This document shows, piece after piece, positions 6,448-12,943 of a stretch of DNA of 18,391 bases. The notes beneath the pieces are model-generated. The model ran no database searches. It saw only the letters and a program-made list of their open reading frames with translations, and was not told the origin of the DNA. The stretch covers positions 1 through 18,391 of the forward strand of contig SPBW01000026.1 of the NCBI GenBank assembly GCA_004525685.1. Reading direction: 5' to 3'. This DNA comes from Candidatus Atribacteria bacterium (GTDB taxonomy: Bacteria; Bipolaricaulota; Bipolaricaulia; UBA7950; UBA9294). Made by a program: the position numbers and the translations under genes. Position 1 is the first letter of the stretch, and each line of letters starts with the position of its first letter.

Positions 6448-7001
6448 CTAGGTTTGATATCCTTCGACCTCATCAGATATACACGCGACACCCAATCCCA
6501 GGGCAATGCGGTTGACGAAGTTGAGGTAGCTGGCAATGAGATGGATGGTCAAGATGTCCTCATCCGACAGATCGCAATCGCGCAACCGTTGCACATCTGC
6601 TTCAACCCTGGCATGGGGACTCGATGTCGATTTATCAGCGTGTCCAAGGATTGCCCTCATCTAGGGAGACAGCTCGATCGTACGGCAATCATCAATGAAG
6701 GTTGTCAGTCTCTCATCGTCTTTCCAGTAGTGGTTCAGCGCAGCCGCGGGGTGCGAAATGCGGGAGGGCCACTGATCAGCCGATGAGACCACGACGGCAA
6801 TCATTTCTCGTTCTTCGTGACAGAGCCCTGACGGCCAAACATAATGGCCATGTACAGATCCATGTGTGCTTGAAGCGCGGGCGGATTCAGGCTGTGTACA
6901 GCCAGAGTATTGGCGATCTTGCCGCGACGGCCCTTGTCCTCTTGATAGACCTTACGTGAGTCATCGCCTGCGTCATCCTCGTCAACGACTCGAATCCACG
7001 T
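6448..7001 (-). pseudogene. Decayed AhpD-like peroxidase-related (carboxymuconolactone decarboxylase family) gene
   Basis: Minus-strand translation gives a near full-length relative of the uncharacterised peroxidase-related enzymes (about 183 codons), in pieces. The first piece has WIRVVDEDD, then KVYQED, HSLNPPALQAHMDLYMAIMF. After a one-base shift near 6808-6820 it continues as REMIAVVVSS and AAALNHYWKDDERLTTFIDD. An in-frame TAG at 6663-6661 interrupts it, and the final part has LSDEDILTIHLIASYLNFVN and IALGLGV. The expected initiator is ACG (7001-6999), with a stop codon two codons upstream. Where the family has its CxxC redox pair, the sequence reads WPSR, so both cysteines are lost. With four independent lesions this is a remnant, not an expressed enzyme. 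An ATG at 6660 could still express the last 70 residues, but there is no reason to think it does. Confidence 0.8.
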
Positions 7002-7083
7002 GTCCTACGCAACAGCCAGTGAATCTCTCACGATACTCGACGCAAGAGAGGCCGAAGGAACACGAACGAGAGCATGGATCATC

Positions 7084-7112
7084 TTGACAGCCCATGGAGG
7101 GGGGGGTATAGT
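7084..7112 (+). promoter_or_regulatory. Strong sigma-70 promoter of the tandem membrane protein operon
   Basis: TTGACA (7084-7089), a 17-bp spacer with a run of eight G, and TATAGT (7107-7112). The start site would fall near 7119. This rules out an ATG at 7074 as translation start of the first gene. Confidence 0.75.
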
Positions 7113-7118
7113 GCCGCT

Positions 7119-7135
7119 ACTTTGCGACGCAAAGT
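7119..7135. promoter_or_regulatory. 17-bp palindrome at the predicted transcription start, candidate operator
   Basis: ACTTTGC-GAC-GCAAAGT, a perfect 7-bp inverted repeat with a 3-bp centre, placed at +1 of the promoter at 7084-7112. A winged-helix regulator is encoded in the same operon and is the obvious candidate to bind it. Confidence 0.55.
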
Positions 7136-7166
7136 TCATTGCGTCATATTGATTGGGGAGGATTCA

Positions 7167-7829
7167 TTGACTTCAATACGGCTGAATGACATCGAGAGAC
7201 ACTCCTGGCGTATGACAACCAAGGACGGTCTGCTGGATATCTTGTTCGGATTCATGCTTCTGGGGGCCTGTGTTTCATCACTTGTCAGCTTGTGGGAAAC
7301 ACCTGATTGGCTTCGGCTCGCATCCTTGTCCTCAGTACAGTTCGGAGGCCTTGGATTCATAGGTTGGATGCGGCGAAGAGAGGTACAGCCTCGAATCGGG
7401 CGCGTGAAGTTTGGCTCGAAACGTGTTCGCAGCACTCGCAACTTAAGGCTTCTGATGATCGTATGTGTTGCAGCAACGCTCATACTCGTCCTGCTGACGA
7501 CGCTCTCGGCTCGCCTCGGCTTCTCCATCTTCGGCAAGACAAGTGCCCTTTCGGCGTGGGCCATCATCACCGCCGTCATCATGATTCCCATTGGAGGATT
7601 GGCCTACTATCATAACTATCCTCGGTTGTTGCTTCACGGAAGCTTCTTCGTGATTGCCGAATTCCTGCACATTGTCGTTGGTTGGCCCCTCTTCTGGCCT
7701 CCAGCTGCCGCTCTCTCCTATGGCATTGGAAGCCTGATCAGTTTCAGTATCGGCATTCCCATCTTCCTTCACTTCCTGCGCACGATGCCCAGGATCTCAG
7801 CAGGCGAGTACGGAGGATCTGATGTCTAG
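7167..7829 (+). CDS. Membrane protein of unknown function, paralogue 1, 220 aa
   Basis: The start is TTG at 7167, five bases after GGGGAGG (7155-7161); upstream in-frame codons lie in the promoter region. The protein begins with a short amphipathic segment (IRLNDIERHSWRMTTKDGLLDILFGFMLL) followed by about six TM segments (roughly 24-42, 46-64, 94-113, 125-145, 155-172, 182-205). A basic loop with PRIGRVKFGSKR (about 74-85) lies after the second TM. The next gene aligns along its whole length: IE..xW...T..G..DI..G at the start, PRIG.V.F in the loop, and PRL...G before the last TM pair. So the two are tandem duplicates. The genes overlap by 8 bp. I do not know the function; the operon also encodes a winged-helix regulator and a 25-aa membrane peptide. 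Confidence 0.8.
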   Translation: MTSIRLNDIERHSWRMTTKDGLLDILFGFMLLGACVSSLVSLWETPDWLRLASLSSVQFGGLGFIGWMRRREVQPRIGRVKFGSKRVRSTRNLRLLMIVCVAATLILVLLTTLSARLGFSIFGKTSALSAWAIITAVIMIPIGGLAYYHNYPRLLLHGSFFVIAEFLHIVVGWPLFWPPAAALSYGIGSLISFSIGIPIFLHFLRTMPRISAGEYGGSDV

Positions 7830-8452
7830 TCGGCTTGCATTGCGTGAAATCGAGAAGAAGATGTGGCTTCGCACCTTCGAGCACGGTATGTGGGACATCG
7901 GCATCGGGTCGATGTTCTTAGTGTTTGGTTTGGCCATTCTGGTCGATTTTCCAGCCCTCTCCGCGATTTGGATCGCCGCTCTCATACCAAGCTTCCGCGA
8001 GATCGGACACAAGCTCATCCTCCCCCGGATTGGGCATGTTCCATTCCGTGAACCGAGGAAGAGAGCCAAGGGCAGGTTGACGGGTGTCCTAGCTGCAACC
8101 ACAGTGATTGGAATGGGAGCATTCCTGTTCATGTTCTGGCTGTCCAAAGGCACAACTCCTTCTTGTGCGCTGTGGGCTGGTGAACACGTTGTCCTGTTCA
8201 TTGGTCTCATCTGGGGCGGCGCCCTAGCGATTACGGGATGGTTGGTGACCTTGCCTCGACTCAACGCCTACGGGTGCGCTGGTGTTCGGATCATTGGTCA
8301 TCACAGACCGCGTGCCAGGCCACCACTTGGGCTTCTCGCTCGTCCTTGTTGGAGGAGTGATTCTGTTGACAGGGATCGTTCTGCTCTGGCGATTTCTTCG
8401 GCGCTACCCCAAGCAAGACGAGTCGTCGCAACGGGAGATACCAGATGAGTGA
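7822..8452 (+). pseudogene. Membrane protein paralogue 2, frameshifted
   Basis: It begins at ATG 7822 with GGAGG five bases upstream and overlaps paralogue 1. Codons to about 8274 give a good membrane protein (LREIEKKMWLRTFEHGMWDI, four to five TM segments, PRIGHVPF loop). Beyond that point the original frame runs into Arg/Pro-rich non-membrane sequence ending at 8448. The other frame, starting at GCG 8276, gives ALVFGSLVITDRVPGHHLGF and a last TM ending LLWRFLRRYPKQD, which matches the paralogue's C-terminus, and stops at 8452. The most economical explanation is one extra base (for example T8275). No slippery heptamer is seen. Because the rest is intact, this is either a very recent mutation or a sequencing/assembly error. 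With the shift corrected the protein would be about 209 aa and overlap the next gene by 8 bp, the same spacing as the preceding junction. Confidence 0.8.
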
Positions 8453-8759
8453 GAGCGCCAAGCCCGATTATGCCATCGACCGCATCGTCCATGAGCCAGC
8501 GCGGCTGATGGTTATGGCTCATCTGTATGTGGTGGAAAGCGCAGACTATGTCTTCCTCATGCAGAACTCGGGATTGACGTGGGGCAATCTGTCATCGCAT
8601 CTCTCCAAACTAGAAGATGCGGGTTACGTCGAGATACTCAAGGAGTTCATTCACAAGAAGCCACACACCATGGTACAGCTAACCCAGTCCGGCAGAGAGG
8701 CCTTCGATGCCTATCGCAGGCAGATGAAATCGCTGTTCGAAGATCTGCCTGAAGCCTAG
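8445..8759 (+). CDS. Winged-helix DNA-binding regulator, 104 aa
   Basis: Single-domain transcription regulator of the small winged-helix type often annotated 'transcriptional regulator' (PF13601-like). Supporting motifs in order: DRIVHEPARLMVMAHLYVV (about 12-30), the turn and recognition helix GLTWGNLSSHLSKLEDAGYV (about 43-62), and the wing KEFIHKKPHTMVQLTQSGRE (about 66-85), with a short C-terminal helix. The family normally acts as a dimer. The start ATG 8445 has GGGAG seven bases upstream and overlaps the end of the preceding gene. It probably regulates its own operon through the palindrome at 7119-7135. Confidence 0.85.
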   Translation: MSESAKPDYAIDRIVHEPARLMVMAHLYVVESADYVFLMQNSGLTWGNLSSHLSKLEDAGYVEILKEFIHKKPHTMVQLTQSGREAFDAYRRQMKSLFEDLPEA

Positions 8760-8782
8760 CCCATCACTGAAGGAGGTGAGCT

Positions 8783-8860
8783 ATGAACGCTTGGATCATG
8801 ATCGCAATTGGAATTGTCGCCCTCATTGGGGTAATCGTCATGGTTACTCAGTCGAAGTAG
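8783..8860 (+). CDS. 25-aa single-TM membrane peptide
   Basis: A very short gene: ATG 8783 to TAG 8860, preceded by a near-perfect SD AAGGAGGTGA (8770-8779). The product is MNAWIMIAIGIVALIGVIVM plus VTQSK: almost entirely hydrophobic with one lysine at the C-terminus, as expected of a single-pass peptide. It lies 23 bp after the regulator gene and just before a hairpin terminator, so it is the last gene of the membrane-protein operon. Small TM peptides often bind a larger membrane partner; the tandem paralogues are candidates. Confidence 0.7.
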   Translation: MNAWIMIAIGIVALIGVIVMVTQSK

Positions 8861-8868
8861 CCCTCCAC

Positions 8869-8897
8869 GCATCCCCTCTGCACCGCAGGGGGGATGC
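8869..8897. terminator. Hairpin between convergent operons
   Basis: GCATCCCCTCTGC (8869-8881) pairs with GCAGGGGGGATGC (8885-8897), a 13-bp stem with one wobble and a 3-nt loop. It lies between the plus-strand operon and the end of the minus-strand DppB-like gene. No U-tract follows on either side, so it may be a weak intrinsic terminator or a 3'-end stabiliser. Confidence 0.6.
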
Positions 8898-8899
8898 AG

Positions 8900-9847
8900 T
8901 CAGTCATAGCGTATTCTCGGATTCAGTAACGCATACAGAAGATCCGCAGCGAAGTTGGCCAACACGACACCCAACACGATGATCATGGCAATCGCTTGGA
9001 TGAGAGGAAAGTCGCGATGATCGATTGCCGAGAGAAGAAGTCGCCCTAATCCCGGGTAGTTGAACACATTCTCGATGACGATGAGCCCTCCAATGAGCCA
9101 GCCCATGCTGATGGCCAGCACGGTAATCGTTGGCAGAAGTGCATTCCTCAGCACATGACGGAACACGACCGTTGGCCAGGACAATCCCTTGAGTACGGCG
9201 GTACGCACGTAGGGCCGATTCAGCTGCTCGATAACTTCTGCACGAGTCAGCCTGACCAGGTAGGCCAACAAGACGAATGTAGCTGTCAGCGCAGGAAGAA
9301 TGAGGAACGGGAGCGCCTCGACAAACGATGAGCCGGGCTCTATCGAGGAAATGGCTGGAAGCCACCGCAAACGTTGGGCGAGCCACTCAATCAAGAGCAC
9401 GCCGGTCACGAATTCAGGCAGGCCCACGAGAGACAGGCTGATCAGACTGATGAGATGATCGGGCCATCTGCCCTCAGCCAGTCCCGCCCAGACGCCAAGG
9501 CCGATGGATAGCGGAATCGCCAGCACCAGGGCAACGGCTGCCAGCATGAGTGAGTTGATCAGCCCCTCGATGACGCGGGGTCGAACGGGGATATCCCATG
9601 CAAACGATGTTCCCCAGTCCCCCACGATGAATCCCTTGATCCATGAGCCGTATTGGACGAGCGCAGAGCGGTTCAGCCCCAAATCCTCCCTCTTGGCCGC
9701 GATGGCCTCTTCTGATGCGTCTCGTGGCAGAAGAATGCGGGCGACGTCTCCTGGCAGAAATTGGGTAACCGAGAAGATGATGATCGAGGTCAAGAGTAAC
9801 GTCAGGAAGAGGAAGCCAAGACGGCGAAGTGCGAATCGTCCCATCAC
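8900..9847 (-). CDS. dppB: Peptide-type ABC transporter permease (DppB/OppB family)
   Basis: Inner-membrane permease of 314-315 aa, normal for the family. The N-terminus is typical (RFALRRLGFLFLTLLLTSIIIFSVTQFLPGD). About six TM helices follow at roughly 8-28, 98-121, 132-158, 180-200, 236-257 and 283-305. The EAA coupling segment YVRTAVLKGLSWPTVVFRHV lies at about 213-232 and the late signature VFNYPGLGRLLLSAIDHRDF at about 261-280. The frame opens at GTG 9847 (GTGA overlap with the upstream stop) with ATG at 9844 directly after; GAGGA lies 6-9 nt upstream. With the DppC part of the upstream fusion it would form the membrane channel. The substrate could be di/oligopeptides, nickel or sugars; it cannot be told from sequence. 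Confidence 0.9.
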   Translation of the reverse strand: MMGRFALRRLGFLFLTLLLTSIIIFSVTQFLPGDVARILLPRDASEEAIAAKREDLGLNRSALVQYGSWIKGFIVGDWGTSFAWDIPVRPRVIEGLINSLMLAAVALVLAIPLSIGLGVWAGLAEGRWPDHLISLISLSLVGLPEFVTGVLLIEWLAQRLRWLPAISSIEPGSSFVEALPFLILPALTATFVLLAYLVRLTRAEVIEQLNRPYVRTAVLKGLSWPTVVFRHVLRNALLPTITVLAISMGWLIGGLIVIENVFNYPGLGRLLLSAIDHRDFPLIQAIAMIIVLGVVLANFAADLLYALLNPRIRYD

Positions 9848-12800
9848 GCACCGTCCTCTGCATTCGAACCTAGATACCCCACTCGCATCGTCTGAATCAT
9901 TGCCAACTCATCCCGCGGAATGTGACACGCCACTGCGTGCCCGCTTTCGCTCATCTGCCAGACAGGAGCGAGGCTTTCGCAGATGGGGCCGATAAGTCGC
10001 GGACATCGTGAGTGGAACGGACATCCAGTCGGAAGATCGACTGGGCTGGGAACCTCTCCCGACAAGCGAATCGCCTCGTATTGATCGCGCCCATCGATTG
10101 ACGGATAGGCAGATAGCAGCGCCTCAGTGTATGGATGATAGGGAGGCTCCAATACTTGGCGACGGCTTCCCGTCTCCACTAGTTTACCCAAGTACATCAC
10201 CCCAATTTCATCCGCCACATGAGCAACTACAGCCAGATCGTGCGTAATGAAAAGCGTTGCCCGCCCCATATCATGTTGCACTCGTGCCAGGAGATTGAGA
10301 ATGCGAGCCTGAATTGAGACATCCAGAGACGAGGTCGCCTCATCGCAGAGAAGAAGGCTCGACTCAGACGCAATCGCTCTGGCGATGGCCACGCGCTGCT
10401 TCTCGCCCCCGGACAGTTGGGGGGGGAAACGCGATGCGTAATCTGGCGTAAGCCCCACTTGAGTCAGCAACTCGTCAATCGAAGAGCGAATCTTGTGACG
10501 CGACGTTGGGGTAAGTCGAAGAATCTGCCGCCGTAGCGATGCGCCAATCGAGAGATGGGGATTTAATGCCTGGTCAGGATTCTGGGATACAGCTTGGACC
10601 TGTCCTAGCAGGCTTCGCTGCCGCTTGGCTAGCGCTGCTGGCACGTCTTTCCCCTCAATGAGCAGCCGTCCACCAACGTGCGGCGACAGCCCGAGAATGG
10701 ACCGCACCAGCGTTGTCTTTCCGCTTCCACTCTCCCCAACAATTCCCAGAGTGGTCGCCGAACGAATGCTCAGCGAGACGCCATTGACTGCATGAACTGA
10801 CTTCTTTGAATCCCCAGAGATGATCTGACGGAGAGATCGTCGTATGGGGAAGCGCATTTCGAGATCGCGTAGATCCAGGATAGCGTGATCTGTCACCTGG
10901 TCGGCCGCATCGGATTGCGGCTGTGTTGCAGCGAACAAGGTGTGTCGCAGCGTAGCAACGCGCTGTCGATGATGGCACCGCACATCGTGCTCGGGTTGGG
11001 AGGAGACCAGTTCCGGACGCTCCAGACAAAGAGGGGTTGCCATGGGACAGCGAGGCCGAAAGACGCAACCTTCAGGCAACTGTGTCGGTGACGGCGTGCT
11101 GCCTGCCATCGAGGGGAGCTCGCCAATCTTCGTCTGATTGGAAAACCTGGGGATGCTTGCCAGCAATCCCACGGTGTAAGGATGCTCCGACGCTTGAAAC
11201 ACTTGGCTCACAGGCCCCATCTCCAACAGCTCGCCTGCATAGAGCACGGCGATGCGGTCCGATACCCGCGCTACCACGCCAAGATCATGCGAGATGTAGA
11301 GCGCAGATCGGGTCTTTTCAGAGAGCAACTCACCCACGAGATCAAGAATGGCCGCTTCTGTCGTGACATCCAGTCCCGTCGTCGGCTCATCGAGAATGAG
11401 AAGTTTCGGATTGGCTGCCAGCGCCATGGCAATGACAATGCGTTGCTGCATACCCCCACTGAGTTGATGAGGAAGCTGCCGAACCACACGTGACGGATCA
11501 GAAATGCGAACGCGGGAGACCAGCTCGATAACACGATGATCGACCTCTTCTCCTCGACTTCGCGGTCCCAATCGAAGGACCTCGGCTATCTGCTCCCCAA
11601 CGCGAATGGATGGATTAAGGGAAGCCATCGGATCCTGTGGAATCAATGCGATGGTTTCACGCCTGAGAGTGCGAAGTGCGCGCCTGGATTGTCCGAGGAT
11701 GCTTTCTCCTCCGAAGAGGAGTGTTCCCGAACGCACGGCGCCATTGGAGCTTAGGTATTGGACAATGGCTAGCGCCAGCGTGGATTTTCCTGACCCGCTC
11801 TCTCCGACCACACCCAGCGTTTCTCCCGCGCGTATCTCCAGTGACACATCCCTCAATGCATCAGCCCATTGCCCCTTTACACGATACGCGGCCGTCAGAT
11901 TGCGAACGGTCAACATGGCAGCCTGTCCGACAGGCGGGCCCTCATTTCCTAGAGCAGATTGGGCGGCACCGTTGCGGCGGGCCTCTTGAATCCGCGCCCG
12001 TTCTCGAGGCGAAAGGGATTGCGAGGCCGATTGAAGTGCTGATTTGAGGCCATCTGCAGCGAGATTGAGGCCAATGACCAACAGCGAAATCGCTCCTGCC
12101 GGGAAATACAGTGCCCATGGCGTTAACCCGACTGTGCCTCGCGCCTCCTTGACCATCAACCCCCAATCGGGCGTCGGCGGCTGAACGCCAACGCCGAGGT
12201 AGCCAAGCGATGCAACCAAGAAGATGCCGTAGGAGAAGCGCAGAGCTGCTTCTACAGAGAGAGCTGGCAACACGGAAGGAAGAATCTCGCGGAATAGCAT
12301 GTAGGCAAGATGCTCCCCCCGCAGACGCGCAGCTTCGATGTATCCAAGCGACTTCACGGCCAGAACCTCGGAACGAACGACACGGGCTACGACAGGCACA
12401 TAGACCACGGCAATAACAATGAGGACGCTTCCTTGCGATCGCCCAACCGCCCCCAACAGCACCAACGCCAGTAGCAGGGCGGGGATCGCCAGAAGGCTGT
12501 CAAACACACGCATGATGATCTCATCAGGCAGGCCTCCCCAATAGCCGCTGGCCAATCCGATCGTCGTACCTGCGATCACTGCCAGAAGTGCCCCCAGGCC
12601 GGTCAACGAGAGAATGCTGCGTGCGCCATGGATGATGCGGCTGAAGACATCGCGCCCCAGCAAGTCGGTGCCAAACCAGTGAGACCAGGACGGACCTTGT
12701 CTGGCATCGGCGACAATCATCTGTGTCGGGCCATACGGCGACAACCAGGGCCCGAAGATAGCGATCAGAACAAACAGCAACACAATGGACGTTCCTAGAG

Positions 12801-12888
12801 CTGCAGACGGCTTGCGAAAAAAGTCGCGAACATCGAATCGTTCACGTGCAGTTCGACTGGATCGATGCCGATAGAGCCGCAGAGGCAC
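9844..12888 (-). CDS. Fused DppC permease - DppD ATPase - DppF ATPase
   Basis: One 1014-aa polypeptide holding three parts that are usually separate. (a) Residues about 1-290: DppC-type permease with HWFGTDLLGRDVFSRIIHGAR (70-90) and EAA loop YIEAARLRGEHLAYMLFREI (183-202). (b) About 325-645: ATPase with Walker A GESGSGKS (362-369), signature LSGGMQQR (476-483), Walker B LLILDEP (496-502) and a C-terminal four-cysteine motif (C608, C614, C621, C638). (c) About 668-1000: second ATPase with GESGSGKT (718-725), LSGGEKQR (825-832), LLLCDEA (845-851) and four cysteines (C956, C962, C970, C988). The cysteine sets match the oligopeptide-ATPase tail that can hold an Fe-S cluster. Linkers at 290-325 and 645-668 are hydrophilic. 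The GTG start (12888) has AAGGA five bases upstream. No frameshift was seen, and both ATP sites look complete. Confidence 0.92.
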   Translation of the reverse strand: MPLRLYRHRSSRTARERFDVRDFFRKPSAALGTSIVLLFVLIAIFGPWLSPYGPTQMIVADARQGPSWSHWFGTDLLGRDVFSRIIHGARSILSLTGLGALLAVIAGTTIGLASGYWGGLPDEIIMRVFDSLLAIPALLLALVLLGAVGRSQGSVLIVIAVVYVPVVARVVRSEVLAVKSLGYIEAARLRGEHLAYMLFREILPSVLPALSVEAALRFSYGIFLVASLGYLGVGVQPPTPDWGLMVKEARGTVGLTPWALYFPAGAISLLVIGLNLAADGLKSALQSASQSLSPRERARIQEARRNGAAQSALGNEGPPVGQAAMLTVRNLTAAYRVKGQWADALRDVSLEIRAGETLGVVGESGSGKSTLALAIVQYLSSNGAVRSGTLLFGGESILGQSRRALRTLRRETIALIPQDPMASLNPSIRVGEQIAEVLRLGPRSRGEEVDHRVIELVSRVRISDPSRVVRQLPHQLSGGMQQRIVIAMALAANPKLLILDEPTTGLDVTTEAAILDLVGELLSEKTRSALYISHDLGVVARVSDRIAVLYAGELLEMGPVSQVFQASEHPYTVGLLASIPRFSNQTKIGELPSMAGSTPSPTQLPEGCVFRPRCPMATPLCLERPELVSSQPEHDVRCHHRQRVATLRHTLFAATQPQSDAADQVTDHAILDLRDLEMRFPIRRSLRQIISGDSKKSVHAVNGVSLSIRSATTLGIVGESGSGKTTLVRSILGLSPHVGGRLLIEGKDVPAALAKRQRSLLGQVQAVSQNPDQALNPHLSIGASLRRQILRLTPTSRHKIRSSIDELLTQVGLTPDYASRFPPQLSGGEKQRVAIARAIASESSLLLCDEATSSLDVSIQARILNLLARVQHDMGRATLFITHDLAVVAHVADEIGVMYLGKLVETGSRRQVLEPPYHPYTEALLSAYPSIDGRDQYEAIRLSGEVPSPVDLPTGCPFHSRCPRLIGPICESLAPVWQMSESGHAVACHIPRDELAMIQTMRVGYLGSNAEDGA

Positions 12889-12906
12889 TCACGTCCTTTG
12901 GAAGAA

Positions 12907-12934
12907 CCGGGCCGAGCGCTACAGCTCGGCCCGG
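12907..12934. terminator. Intercistronic hairpin between the binding protein and fusion genes
   Basis: A perfect 11-bp inverted repeat, CCGGGCCGAGC/GCTCGGCCCGG, with a 6-nt loop. On the minus-strand transcript it is followed by UUCUUCC. It lies 9 nt after the stop of the solute-binding protein gene and before the SD of the permease-ATPase gene. Such structures often attenuate read-through or protect the upstream mRNA, giving an excess of binding protein. Confidence 0.65.
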
Positions 12935-12943
12935 GCTGATTCA

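Noticed and set aside
6448..6660. 70-aa minus-strand gene as an independent protein
   Set aside because: It is only the last third of the AhpD-like pseudogene after an in-frame TAG. The ATG follows the stop directly and has no SD.
7074..7166. Upstream ATG (7074) as start of membrane paralogue 1
   Set aside because: It lies before the TTGACA/TATAGT promoter; the TTG at 7167 has a strong SD and aligns with the start of paralogue 2.
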